A stretch of 49,585 nucleotides of DNA, taken from contig JAUCBJ010007650.1 in NCBI GenBank assembly GCA_032718475.1, positions 1 through 49,585 of the forward strand. The letters are read 5' to 3'. Made by a program: the position numbers and the translations under genes. Below are positions 1-11,490 of this stretch, piece by piece (the stretch's first letter is position 1; every line of letters starts with the position of its first letter). The notes below the pieces were generated by a model. That model ran no database searches, was not told where the DNA came from, and worked only from the letters and a program-made list of their open reading frames with translations. Source of the stretch: Nemertoderma westbladi. Taxonomy: Eukaryota; Xenacoelomorpha; Nemertodermatida; Nemertodermatidae.

Positions 1-244
1 ATTTGAAGTGCCACGCCCTAATTTTGGTACATCAAAAATGGCTAACCTCTAAGTCTTCAGGCTTCTATATTACTTTCAATCGATTCAGCGGTGTAGAAAA
101 CCTAAATAAATGCGTTAAAATTTCAATTTTGGTTTATTTTCCGAATCTCGTATTTTACAAAATTTGAAGTACCACGCCCTAATTTTGGTGCACCAAAAAT
201 TGCGAACCACTAAGTCTTCAGGCTTCTATATTACTTTCAATCGA
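1..244. repeat. Direct repeat pair of about 83 bp
   Basis: Positions 1-83 and 162-244 are near-identical copies, each running from ATTTGAAGT through a shared CTTCAGGCTTCTATATTACT block to TCGA, with a 161-bp offset. A related short block (CGATTCAGCG followed by an A-rich stretch and AAACCTA) occurs near 81 and again near 321. The window starts inside the array, so its true extent is unknown. No coding potential is evident. Confidence 0.8.
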
Positions 245-571
245 AAGTGACACGCCCACTTCTTATGTGCACGAAAAATAGCATCCACTTCAATTTTTGG
301 AAATGGAATATAATCACATTCGATTCAGCGTCTTTAAAAACCTACTAAATCTAGCCAACACTGCCACACTATTAGTTTTTAGAAAACGAATAATTTTGTA
401 ATTTTGTCCCGGGAATACTTTTATTTTTCATCAAAATTATGATTCCCTGCTTTTGAAATTTTTACTTTTTAATGATTGGTAGTGTTCATCTATAGTTGTT
501 TCACAAACAGCCCAAATTTTATAGGATTTCATTGGACGATTACAAAAATATAGGGGGTGGGCCGAATCCCT

Positions 572-656
572 CCCCCCCCCCCCCCCCCCCCCCCCCCAGT
601 GGTGCTAATTGTCAAAACACCCCAGTGGTAATAGGGTTAAGAAGGGGGGGGGGGGG
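572..656. repeat. C26 homopolymer followed by G13 homopolymer
   Basis: An uninterrupted run of 26 C (572-597) is followed 46 bp later by a run of 13 G (644-656). On one strand these could pair, or form G-quadruplex or i-motif structures. Run lengths in assemblies are unreliable. The short plus-strand frame over this region (poly-proline) is an artefact of the C run. Confidence 0.9.
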
Positions 657-743
657 CAAAAAGCATTTTTCTCATACCTTTTCGCAAACTATAAAAATAA
701 ATGTTCTAAAAGGTTGTATTATTAGTTATATATATATAGGAAT

Positions 744-843
744 CTTGGGATAGGAGTAGCGCCCACCCCTACCCTCGGGTAGCAGCTATCGAAAGAGGAG
801 CCTTCGGGTCGCCTCCGGCCTCGGCCGACTGACTGACTGACTG
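744..843 (+). mobile_element. SINE-like 100-bp insertion with (GACT)n tail and 11-bp target duplication
   Basis: A GC-rich 100-bp block sits in AT-rich surroundings and is flanked by perfect copies of TATATAGGAAT (733-743 and 844-854). It contains a small hairpin (CTACCC-TC-GGGTAG, near 767-780) and a GAGGAGCCTTCGGG block, and ends in a GACTGACTGACTG microsatellite. A 3' tetranucleotide tail plus a variable-length target duplication is the hallmark of LINE-mobilised SINEs. I could not identify a tRNA-type A box or B box, so its origin is unresolved. Confidence 0.6.
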
Positions 844-854
844 TATATAGGAAT

Positions 855-2218
855 GATGAAAATGTCGTGGAATGTTATCTAAAACACCTGGAAAATGATT
901 TTTATTTCAGAATGAATATTTTTAACGAATAAGTCTACTTCTCGAACAATTCTTACTGAAATCAGTTGGAATATGGAGTAAAGCTTCAAAATATGTTTTG
1001 TGTATAAAATAGGCCCAGCTCAATTTCACCAAAAATTACTCGATAACATTGGATGCAAACATGAATTGAACCAATTCAACAAAAGTGAAAACCATAGCAT
1101 AAACATTGTTCAAGAAATAGCTCTTGGGACAAAAAGGCCTTTTTTTGCCACTGGGACTTTTTGAAAAAAAAATTTCATACATTTCATTATGTTTAAAGGC
1201 ACTCAATTTAATTTTCACTAAAATAAAGGGTCTTAAGATCGATCACAATGAAATTTTGTATTTGGGGTCACTACACAACAACCCCACCCCCATCCAATTT
1301 GCATCCAATAACTAAGTTGTTAAGCCAACTAACTATTAGGAGAATGTCGAACTGTGTTCTTCGATGAAGAAAATGAAGCCATTTATAATTTTCAATACAT
1401 ATAATATACAATATAATAGTGATTTGAATCTTACTCGTTAAGTTTACTAACATAGATGATAATTAATATTGAAAGAAGTAAAAGTTAACACAAAAAATCA
1501 TCAAAACCCTTCACCACGCAAAACAGTACAATTATATTAGAAGGAAATTAGAAAGTAATCAATAACTGCGAAGATAAGTTCAAACACATCTGATTAAAAT
1601 TGGTTAATTAGACACGAAGAAATTTAAGTCAACATTATACTCAGCGAATGTCTTTAGTAATAAACCAATAACATCTCTGATAAATAAATGTTTATAAAGC
1701 TGTGCATATGACACCTACTTATTTGCGGAAATGCACAACAAAACCGCACATAATTTCCATTTTGAATATTTTTAAATTTCATAAAAAAAACGTAAGAGTT
1801 AATCTAGAGCAGCAATTTATGAAATAAATATATTTGAAATATAAACTTTTCTTCACTCTATTAGGTTGAAGGTTATATAGATGTTGAAACTTTTCATAAT
1901 TTAATAATAATAATAATTTAAGGCAATTTAAAAAAATTTATAAATATTAAGAGGGACTAGTGGTGTTTTTAGTGAAATTTAATTGATTAACTCACCACTA
2001 AGTGAAAGACAACAAAATTTTCAATTTCTACTTGGGATGCTCTTTGGCAATCCCAAATATTGGATGAATACAAATAAAATTGTGATATAGACCTAAAACA
2101 GAACCGTTTGAAAAATCTATTGCGATCTCAGTTATGGAATAAATTCCTCAGGAATCCCATATTATAATTCATACTTACACCATGTCCCGGAATATAGTGT
2201 TGTAATTCAATGACACGT
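855..2218. other. AT-rich stretch with no recognised gene
   Basis: Only short unsupported frames of about 60 codons on both strands are present. I see no protein motif, splice-phase pattern or element termini here. A short TAA/AAT trinucleotide run occurs near 1902-1920. Confidence 0.6.
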
Positions 2219-2248
2219 CCCCCCCCCCTCCCCCCTCCCCCCTCCCCC
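2219..2248. repeat. C-rich imperfect homopolymer
   Basis: C10 is followed by three C5-C6 blocks separated by single T residues. It belongs to the recurring class of long C or G tracts in this window. Confidence 0.9.
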
Positions 2249-2417
2249 AATTTTTCTACACATATTTCTACGAGATCTTCTGAGATTCAATGAAATTACA
2301 AACAAAGAGAGTTTCACTTCCCGACCACTTACTGGCTGAGAATTTAAAATGTTGCCAGTTCCATCGCAGTTATTAAATTATAATTATTAAATTATACAGA
2401 TGGAAAGCTGGCAAAAT

Positions 2418-2630
2418 GCCAGTGCATAATCTTTTGCTTTTGGAGTGAATAAGCATGGTGGACAGCCCATGACTTTCTTGAGACGCATCTTAAAGGACAC
2501 AGGCCTTGAAGATGCGGATGATCTAGCAAATATCATGGGTGATAGGGAGTTGTGGCGGCGCAATTTTGTCGGCAAGCCGGCACAGCATTCTTAAAAATGC
2601 AGCTGCAATGCAGCATGCCGATCCTAATAG
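2418..2630 (+). mobile_element. LINE family A, 5'-truncated 3'-end fragment
   Basis: The fragment matches the last 200 bp of the family A LINE, including the region encoding the C-terminal GGQPMTFLRRILKDTG-type segment, the stop codon, the GCAGCTGCAATGCAGCATGC 3' UTR and a GATCCTA tail. It starts inside the coding region at the part encoding PVHNL. The tail reads CCTAATAGTG rather than clean TAG repeats, and the frame has a small deletion near 2435, so it is older than the 6369 copy. No convincing target duplication was seen. Confidence 0.85.
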
Positions 2631-2754
2631 TGACATAATGAACGTTCAAAAGTTGTAAGGTTTTGACTGCGCGAGGCTATTTAATTCTATTTAATAAATA
2701 CACCATATTCTAGAACATTTTGTTTATGTATGAATATCTAGGTTAAGTTATCTA

Positions 2755-3107
2755 GGTCATTGTCGTGGCAACTTTTAGAGCAACTTTCTCGGCAACTAGC
2801 AACTTTTTTTGGAGCAACTTAATTTAATCGCTGTTTACACGTGGCAACTTTACCAGCAACTTGGCTGGCAACTTTTAGAGCAACTTGGCTAGTTTGATTT
2901 TATCTACTAGCTAGTTTTTTGATAATTTAATTTGATTAGCCCGCTTTAATTCGCCAATGCAAATTCCTTCAAGTTGCCGTAAAAGTTGAGAAACTTTTAC
3001 AGCAACTTTTTTACGTGTTTACACGGAGCAACTTGATCGGCAACCTGGGATGCTCTACAAGTTGCCGAGAAAGTTGCTCTAAAAGTTGCCACATGTAAAC
3101 AGGCCTT
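2755..3107. mobile_element. MITE-like inverted-repeat element rich in GCAACTT motifs
   Basis: The left arm near 2765-2795 contains GGCAACTTTTAGAGCAACTT followed by TCTCGGCAACT. The right arm near 3056-3092 is its reverse complement over about 33 bp. Both sides also carry the outer motif TGTTTACAYGTGGCAAC, and GCAACTT or AAGTTGC recurs many times inside. There is no coding frame. This looks like a non-autonomous DNA transposon about 350 bp long; the exact termini and target duplication are not clear, so the superfamily is not assigned. Confidence 0.6.
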
Positions 3108-3365
3108 TATAGTATGATTAAAGATGTAATGCGATGCTGAACAGCTCCGTATTTGATAAACCAAATGTTCCAGAATATGATGCATTCATTAAATAGAATA
3201 AAATAGCCTAGCACAGTTGCAAAATAATGCAACATTTGAACGCCCGTATCATAGCTATTTTTGACAGAGATACATACAATTTATGTATGTATGTCTTTAT
3301 TTGTTGACAACTCTTTAATTTTCTTTCTGTGGGGGTCAGAATGGGATTCAGGGTATTTGACCTTG

Positions 3366-3862
3366 ATGGAACCCATTATAGTTCCTGTGTAGTAGTCTCT
3401 CAATGGGATACCTGATGCGATTTAATGGAATTCTATTGTATTGCTTTTTTTAAGACACCCGGCTGGGCGCCATGTACTCACTCCATTGGCATGATTGATC
3501 TGGATTCTCTTTGCAGCAGACTTGACATTGTTAAAGGAGATGTAACCAATGACTTATCTGGGGTACAGGCAAAGATGCTTTTTGTGCCACAACATTATCA
3601 ATGACCTGCCACTGCTAAGTAGCTATTTAAAATGGGAAATCTGGAAATTCAGCCTTAACCGTTGTGGTTGGTTGGTTGATTGGCTTTTCATCCTAGTAAG
3701 CAAGATAATCGATTTCCATGGCTGTTGCCCGCTGGTATTGGCATTTATAGAATCAACCTGCTGATTTCGGATTGCTTGTCCATGTTCAGGGACCTAGATG
3801 CAGCCATAACTGATGCCTCAGCCACATCCATGACCATGACAACCTTAGTGTTTATAGCCGAG
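3366..3862 (-). mobile_element. LINE family A, degenerate internal fragment
   Basis: On the minus strand this matches segments of the full-length copy at about 14050-14700, for example the TCTCTCAATGGGAT.CCTGATGCGATTTAAT block and the TTCAGGGACCTAGATGCAGC block. There are internal deletions (for example the part around 14130-14320) and many substitutions. It covers the endonuclease-RT linker and the early RT region. It is old, broken, and has no usable frame. Confidence 0.8.
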
Positions 3863-4173
3863 ACTAATTAATTATTTACCCACAAAGCCAGCTATAATGG
3901 GCCTAATATCTGTTCAATAAGAGACAGAATAAGAGCACAAGTTAGTAGCCAGTCTTTTTAATAATATGAAACCCAATCAAGAAAAATCAAAAGTATAAAA
4001 AATGAACTTTGGCAAAAATTGCATACGGATTGGTATCAGCAGAGCTGATATCATTTTTATATCAGCATCTTACTATTATTTTTAAACACTATGCATTCAA
4101 CTAAATATAAATTATCGCATTTCTATAAATAATAAAATGTTCGTGACAAAATGGACCCTATTAATGTGATAAA

Positions 4174-4183
4174 TTTATTTATT
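4174..4183 (-). terminator. Polyadenylation signals of the Ig/FN3 gene
   Basis: Two overlapping AATAAA hexamers on the minus strand (4179-4174 and 4183-4178) lie about 25-35 bp downstream of the TGA-type stop at 4209. Their placement suits a short 3' UTR and supports 4209 as a real stop rather than a read-through exon edge. Confidence 0.5.
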
Positions 4184-4208
4184 AATATTATTCATTTCCT
4201 CAAGTGAA

Positions 4209-6368
4209 TCATTTAGTTGATGTGCACGAAAAATCCATATGTGGGAGCACAATTCTTAGGTTGAACATAGCCTTGTTGGGATCTCTGACCTCATTATCCT
4301 CGCCATATGCTGCAACGATGACCTGGAATTCTAGAGTGGTATTCCAGTAGGACATCCTCTCTATATTGAGGGAGAAGTCATTAGATGACAATGTTTCATT
4401 ATTCCATTGATTGGCTTCACCGAATTCGCTTGAGTATAATATTTTATAATCAACTTTGTATTGAGAGATATCAGTTGGTCCAACATACAATGGTTCTGAC
4501 CAAGTTATCAAGAATTGAGTGTCATTGACATCAACATATAGATTTTGAGGAGCACTGGGAATTGGTCTGCGAGATGTCATCACATCATACTCATTACTAT
4601 TGTGACTATCTTCAGCAAACTGATTTAATGCTATAACAACAAATTTGTATTTTACACTTTCCTCAAATGCTATCAAATTTCCATCTACAATTGCTTGAGT
4701 ATCCACTCCATTATAAGTCTGTCCACAAATATTCCAGTAGTCAGCATCTAATTTAGCACATTTCACTTTATATTGACTTAGTTGAGAATGAAATTCAGCA
4801 TGTCTCCATGTTACAATAAAATTATTCCAACTTCCGCTTTGTAATATTACAGATTCCAAATAAGGAGTGTTATTTGCTGAAGCGATTCTTAATATTGTTA
4901 AACTATTATCACTACCATGGGAATTCTTTGCAATACATTCATAAGCTCCACTATCAACTTCAGTAACCGATTTAATAATAAGCAAATTACCAATAATTTC
5001 ATATTTTCCTGTGCACACTGGTTCCGTCACATATCTGGTTGCACCCTGAAATTGCCAAGTAATATTATAAATCGTAATTCCAGTCTCTACTTCACAACTT
5101 ATTGTAACATCCATACCGTATGTGATCAAGTGATAATCTGATGGGTTTATAACTTTCGGGAATCCATACTTTATTACAGGTGCAGTTGACAAGATTTCAT
5201 GGAATATTGTCCTGGTCTCTGCAGAACCTGATTTAAACTCTCCTTCGATAACATTTGCTGCTCTGCAGGTGTAGTTCCCATTGTCTTCAAACTCATAGGA
5301 ATTAATGATGTAATTTCTCCCAAACTCGAATCTTCCATTCGGCAAACTCCATTGATAAATATAATCCCCATCCGGGTTTCCTTCTGCATGACAAGTCATT
5401 GTCACTGACGAGCCTATATGAATGCCAATTGAGTTTCCCCCATCGATCTCTAAGGTAATTCCTTTTGCAATAGCTGGCACCATAACCTCTACATGAATTG
5501 TCTGTGAAACTGAATTACTCTCTTCAAAACGCCCATCAGTTGTAGCTATACACGTATAATTACCTGAATAATTATCACCATCAGGGTAATTAATTTTCAG
5601 AATGCTAATATTTCCATTAAATGACACAATAGAAATTTCGTTTGAAACATTTATTAGAATATTCCCTTTTAACTGCCATTCAAATACTGTAGACGATGTT
5701 CCATAATTTTCACAGATCAAATTTAACTCTGTCTCACCCTGAATGACTGGATCCTCAATTTGTGTTATTTCCAATTCTATGGATACAGGTGTCTCAACAT
5801 TAATATTAATGGTACGATTATGATTAAATGTAACATTGTTGATTACATTAGAAGCAGTACAAGTATAACTCCCACTGTCATTGACAGTAACATCTGCCAG
5901 ATTAATAGAACGATTGACTTCTATATGTATTACATTAGAACCAGCCTCTAGTTCAGAAAACGTCCAAGAGTAATTAATTTCCGGATATCCCTCTGCATCA
6001 CAATATATTGTAACAAAATCTCCTACCATAACATTCCCGAATTCAGTATAATTGAGGCTGGTGATATTGAGTGACTTAACATTGGGATGAAAATATACTT
6101 CAACATCCCCTGCTGTTCCTATAAATTCCAAATTTTTATAGGCTTTGCATTCATAACGTTTGGCATCAGCAAAAGTTGGATTGTTTATCGTTACATTCAA
6201 AGATGTTGACCCATTGCTGGCCTGCAAATATCCATTAAAATTATCAGGCCAAGTCGCATTCATATAACTTGAAAATGATGGATCATAAAGTACTATGAAA
6301 GCTTGTTGACTTGAAGGAAAGAAGCAAGCAAACCAAAATGTTGCATCTCCAGTCATTATGTAACCTGG
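4209..6368 (-). CDS. Ig/FN3 cell-surface or secreted protein, main body (five Ig, two FN3)
   Basis: This is the bulk of a 756-residue protein whose first 39 codons lie at 7301-7419, across a LINE insertion. Approximate domains in that numbering are Ig1 45-130 (Cys in WFACFF, YECKA), Ig2 140-235 (IYCDAEG, YTCTA), Ig3 240-335 (LICEN, YTCIA), Ig4 335-435 (MTCHAEG, YTCRA), Ig5 440-545 (ISCEVE, YECIA), FN3 550-645 and FN3 650-745. Each Ig keeps the two cysteines, and most have the Y-x-C motif and a Trp in the core. There are many N-x-S/T sites. No transmembrane segment is visible before the stop, so it is probably secreted, unless a further exon follows. Proteins of this build usually mediate adhesion or recognition; no specific family is claimed. 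The ATG at 6422 belongs to the LINE and is not the native start. Having seven domains in one exon is unusual for animals. Confidence 0.88.
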   Translation of the reverse strand, partial: PGYIMTGDATFWFACFFPSSQQAFIVLYDPSFSSYMNATWPDNFNGYLQASNGSTSLNVTINNPTFADAKRYECKAYKNLEFIGTAGDVEVYFHPNVKSLNITSLNYTEFGNVMVGDFVTIYCDAEGYPEINYSWTFSELEAGSNVIHIEVNRSINLADVTVNDSGSYTCTASNVINNVTFNHNRTININVETPVSIELEITQIEDPVIQGETELNLICENYGTSSTVFEWQLKGNILINVSNEISIVSFNGNISILKINYPDGDNYSGNYTCIATTDGRFEESNSVSQTIHVEVMVPAIAKGITLEIDGGNSIGIHIGSSVTMTCHAEGNPDGDYIYQWSLPNGRFEFGRNYIINSYEFEDNGNYTCRAANVIEGEFKSGSAETRTIFHEILSTAPVIKYGFPKVINPSDYHLITYGMDVTISCEVETGITIYNITWQFQGATRYVTEPVCTGKYEIIGNLLIIKSVTEVDSGAYECIAKNSHGSDNSLTILRIASANNTPYLESVILQSGSWNNFIVTWRHAEFHSQLSQYKVKCAKLDADYWNICGQTYNGVDTQAIVDGNLIAFEESVKYKFVVIALNQFAEDSHNSNEYDVMTSRRPIPSAPQNLYVDVNDTQFLITWSEPLYVGPTDISQYKVDYKILYSSEFGEANQWNNETLSSNDFSLNIERMSYWNTTLEFQVIVAAYGEDNEVRDPNKAMFNLRIVLPHMDFSCTSTK

Positions 6369-7300
6369 TTCTACGCATGTCCTTAGATCATCATAATGAT
6401 GATGGGGTGATGATAACTCCACCTACTGGCTCCAGAAGTCGAGGAAATCCTGCCAAGTACCTAACTGATCTAGACTTTGCTGATGACTTAGGAGTACTCT
6501 CAGAATCATTAGAGGGAGCCCAGCGGCTCCTCAGCTCATTAGAACATGCTGCTTCTAGTGTTGGTCTTTTTATTAACTCCAGAAAGACCAAAATTCTGAC
6601 AGTTAACTTTGAAAGTCCTCAGCAAGTCTCTGATCGGATGAGCATAAGCTCAAAGGATGGTATGCTTGAGCATGTGGACGACTTCTGTTACCTGGGATCA
6701 TGGATCCGGAAGTCAGGTGAGGACCTCCGAATACGTAAGGGAAAGGCATGGGCAGCCTTGAATAGGCTTTCCAGGATTTGGAAGTCACCTATAATTAATC
6801 GGAAACTTAAGGTCCGATTATTTAGAGCAGCAGTAGTTCCAGTACTACTCTACGGGAGTCCATGCTGGGCTCTAACTGCTGAGGACACCAAATCTCTGGA
6901 TGGCACATTCACAAGAATGCTACGCCGGGTACATTGTGTCAAGTACAATGCACACATCTCCAACCAGACACTATATAACATTGGAGGTGTCTCATTGGTT
7001 CCCCCAAGCTTGACACTAGAACAAAATCGCCTCCGCTTTGCAGGACATTGCTTTCGCCATGAGGACCAGCCAGTGCATAATCTTGTACTTTGGCAGCCTC
7101 ATGGAGTGAATAAGCATGGTGGACAGCCCATGACTTTCTTGAGACGCATCTTAAAGGACACTGGCCTTAAAGATGCGGATGATCTAGCAAATGTCATGGG
7201 TGATAGGGAGTTGTGGCGGTGCAATTTTGTTGACAAGCCGGCACAGCATTCTTAAAAATGCAGCTGCAATGCAGCATGCCGATCCTAGTAGTAGTAGTAG
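6369..7300 (+). mobile_element. LINE family A copy inserted in the Ig/FN3 gene
   Basis: This is a 5'-truncated, 932-bp family A LINE on the opposite strand to the gene. It starts in the RT domain just before the FADD motif (near 6474-6490) and ends with the family 3' UTR and a (TAG)5 tail. It is flanked by perfect TAACCTGG copies (6361-6368 and 7301-7308). The remaining RT C-terminal frame (to the stop at 7255) is open and differs from the full-length copy at 12811 by only about five residues in roughly 295, so the insertion is recent. Read from the gene side, the tail adds a run of Tyr codons and then a TAG, truncating the host product at about 44 residues. Confidence 0.95.
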
Positions 7301-7419
7301 TAACCTGGAGGTTGTTTCACGACCTTCACAGTCACATTTGTTGGCAATTCTTCAGTTCCCTCAGCATTATTCAACCAACTCAAGATAACAGAGATGTAAA
7401 TGATTGTCAGCACAACCAT
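7301..7419 (-). CDS. Ig/FN3 protein, N-terminal part with signal peptide
   Basis: The ATG at 7419 has a good context (A at -3, G at +4) and an in-frame TAA three codons upstream. It begins MVVLTIIYISVILSW, a typical signal peptide core, with likely cleavage near NNAEG. The frame runs to residue 39 (..KQPPG) at the LINE junction. Removing one target duplication plus the insert (940 bp) puts this piece in the same frame as the main body at 4209-6368, giving 756 residues in one exon. The pre-insertion frame is inferred; the present allele hits a stop in the LINE tail after about 44 residues. Confidence 0.82.
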
Positions 7420-8359
<940 letters not shown>

Positions 8360-10990
8360 CTTTAATCCAGGCCGTGGCCCATAAAATATAAATTTAAATA
8401 CAGTACAGTACAGTAGCACAGGATAGAATACACGATCATAAAGACAACTGACTGACTCATTGACAATAGTTATCAAACAATACGATACATAAGAATTACG
8501 ATAAATCGATACCGGCCATAAGTATATTAGATTAAAATTGATTATAGTATATACATATAAATAGATTATAAAGATCACGATTACAATAATTTAACTCAAC
8601 ATCATATTATTATTAATACAGATTTACAGAGTCACCCATTTCCTGAATACGGGATGTACCCGATAAGCGACAGGTGAAAAATACTACACGCACAATGTCG
8701 TTGTCAGAAGCTCTAACCCTATCCAACAGGCTAGTGATAGATCTATGACATATATGTACAAACATGGGAATATTTAAATGTGAACATGTCAAAGATATAC
8801 TGGTGGGTTCATCATCAGTCATTCGTGGAATTTTAAACAACAACCTAATTGAATTATTATATGCAACTCTAAGTTTATTGTACATCTTAGAGGAGTAGTG
8901 TTGTCTGGCCCAGATTGTATTGCCATAAAAGGAAGTGCAAACTGCACGAAACAGCGTCACCTTAACTCCTTCAGAGGACGCACTAAATTTCCTAACCAAG
9001 AGGTTCGCTCTCGTGTATAATAATTGAGTTTGACATCTGATGTCAAAATCATCATCAGTTGTGTTGTGAAATATGTGCCCTAAATAATTAAATTTATCTA
9101 CAACCTCAACCGCTTTACCGTACAAATAAATGCAACCAGGATCATAGTAAGCACTGCACTTCGGAACAAAGTAAATACATTTAGTCTTTTTTATATTAAA
9201 CGTCATCGTGTTGGCAGATGCAAAGCGTACTGCCAAGTCAACCAAGCTTTGCAAACCAAATATAGAGTTACTAATAATGCATATACAGTATCATCAGCGT
9301 AAATTATGTGATTTACCCTAGTTGTGCCCATAATGCAGCCGATACCGGTGGCAGTTAGAGCATTACTAAGGTCATCAATATAAACATTGAAAAGAATAGG
9401 TGAGCTAATCCCTCCCTGGCGGGTACCATTAGTCACTCTAAATTTACTGGATAACAATCCATCCCAACTTACTTGCATATATTGATCCCTATACCAATAT
9501 GCGATTAAACGAACAATATAGAGAGGAAAATCTCTGTCTATGAATTTACGAAATAAAATAAAGTGGTTTATTTTATCGAAAGCTTTTTAGATGCGTCTAG
9601 CATACAGACATAAACACTAGAATTATACGACAAATAATGATTTATAATTTCAATTTCCTTTAGTGTGTACACACAAAGCTCTGTTCCTAGCTTCGGCTTA
9701 AAACCAAATTGGTTCCAAGTGGTACCTAAAGAGTCTTGACAGCGCTTTAAAACAACGCGTTCTAGAATTTTACCTATTATATTAGATAAGGATATACCAC
9801 GGTAGTTTTCCTTATCTGTAATATCCTTCGACTTGTCTTTAACTAACGGAACAATAGTCGAAAGTAACATTGAGTTCATTAAATAACCATGAATAAACAT
9901 TGCATTAAAAAATAACGACAATAGTTCATACAATTTGGTACATGCACCGTAAGTAAAATGCTCAGCGGAAAGTCCGTCTGGGCCTAATAATGCCTTGCCA
10001 TCAGCTAAGCCATTAATAGCATCAACCACTTCGTTTATAGAAACTTTGGGTATAGACCACCCAACATTCTTATTAATCTTACCGTAAACGTAATCGGATT
10101 GGCTATCGTCATTAACACTGTTATATAATTCACTAAACTTAGATTTCCACATGTTACATATATTTTCACGGCCTACAGTAGCACCAATATTATTGGGCAG
10201 GGGTGTACTAATTTTACAATGCTTATGCACCTGGTCCCAAAAATTATTGCTTCCACAATTAATGAGGGATTCCGCCATCTTATCATTATGGATAGTGGCT
10301 TCCTTTTACTTACACTTCCTAAGGGCAAGCTTAAATTGCGCCTTAGTGTGTAGACATTCTAGATAAATTGGACGTTGTTTGGGCGAGCCTACAGACCGCC
10401 AGAGCTTAAATTGTTCACGGGATTCTTTGTACTTAGTTTTACATTGCTCATTCCAACCAGGAATATGTTTATAATTATTATCGCCGTTATTCGAGTTTTT
10501 CTTTATAAATAGATTACTGGCGGACTGTAGAACCTGCACAATTTTATCATGCAATATATTTATATTACCATGATGTATAGAACAGCTACTGTCACAATTA
10601 GTACAAAAATCATTATCAAAACGCAGCTTTTCAAGTTGTTGCTGCACATAATTTGAATATTTCTGAATATTTGATTCGGAGGTATTTTTCCAATCAAATT
10701 TAGATTGGCCATTGCTATGACAACCAGTGTTGCTATTATCATTGACATCTGTCAATTCTGTAACCACAGCAGATAGAACCAGTAGCACAGGTATATGGTC
10801 ACATATTCCTACACCATGAAGTATATCAATTCGGTCAACAGTACTTCTAGTTCTACTACTACAGACAACATGGTCTAGCCATGATGTTGATAAATGGGCC
10901 TCGATGTAATGGCTCTTAATGCAATTATCCAATTATCAGTTTACATAAGTCTTCCCAATCAACTAGACACTCAGTAAACTATACACACAG
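8360..10990 (-). mobile_element. LINE family C (L2/CR1-like APE-type), broken copy
   Basis: Reading on the minus strand: the endonuclease C-terminus (10306-10950, with a CDHIPV motif), a linker, RT (9568-10278, with GPDGLSAEHF and NYRGISLSN), then 9203-9478 (RQGGISSPILFNVYIDDL and YADD), and the thumb and C-terminus (8613-9254). Breaks are an in-frame TAA between 10306 and 10278, frameshifts near 9590 (at the catalytic DASKAFD motif) and near 9250, and a frameshift near 10930. The 5' part is missing. The 3' UTR ends in GGCCTGGATTAAAG followed by the ATA microsatellite. RT motifs place it in the CR1/L2 group by general resemblance only. It is non-functional as it stands. Confidence 0.85.
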
Positions 10991-11118
10991 GAAGCTTCGA
11001 AACTCATAGAATTTGCCTTCTGGTACTGAGTTGGTCATCGATACAAGGTACTATGCAGGTAGTAATGTACTGCAGTCCAGTCACCCAGGTTTAATGCCTT
11101 CAATAATCTGAATAATAG

Positions 11119-11238
11119 CTCGAAGATGATTGGTCAAGGGACTTAACATCAATTGGAGTCACAGCATCAGGTAGAAATCTATATATTGACCAATATAATA
11201 TTATCAATGGTGCTGGACCATTTCTTGTATTCCCAAAG
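11119..11238 (+). CDS. Candidate exon of an unrecognised gene
   Basis: This is a 40-codon open stretch (from LEDDWSRDLTSIGVTASG to GPFLVFPK) bounded by AG at 11117-11118 and a good donor AAAG|GTATGT at 11239. Composition looks coding. A second open stretch just upstream (about 11005-11110, containing SGTELVIDTRYYAGSNVLQS) is in another frame with no room for a normal intron, which suggests a frameshifted or decayed gene. I do not recognise the family. Confidence 0.35.
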
Positions 11239-11301
11239 GTATGTTTAAAGTGTAAAATGCAGTTCTGAGTTGTCTTTATTTACAATAGTAGTTGCCTGTA
11301 G

Positions 11302-11490
11302 CCTATCACTTTTCTTTCAACTGTTTTATTGCACATAGCTGCATTGCATGCTGTGGTGTGGTGTGGCTGTTATGGATCCATCAAATCCGCTGAAAAAGAG
11401 GAATATAACAGTTTTCCAGATATTGGAGTAGTAAAACATTGTCAATACCAAGAAGTTAGCCATACTAATTTCACCATGGGAATCACCAAG
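11302..11490 (+). CDS. Candidate second exon of the same unrecognised gene
   Basis: This is a 63-codon phase-0 open stretch between an acceptor-like CTGTAG and a donor AAG|GTACCT, in phase with the candidate exon ending at 11238. It starts with a hydrophobic stretch (PITFLSTVLLHIAALHAVVW) that could be a membrane segment, followed by a hydrophilic part containing SAEKEEYNSFPDIGVV. Alternatively the hydrophobic part is just the pyrimidine-rich end of an intron. No homolog is recognised, and no continuation was found before the hAT remnant. Confidence 0.3.

Noticed and set aside
6311-6422. Start codons at 6311 (plus) and 6422 (minus) as real gene starts
   Set aside because: The first lies in host Ig sequence upstream of the LINE junction and the second lies in LINE sequence; both frames are chimeras made by the insertion.
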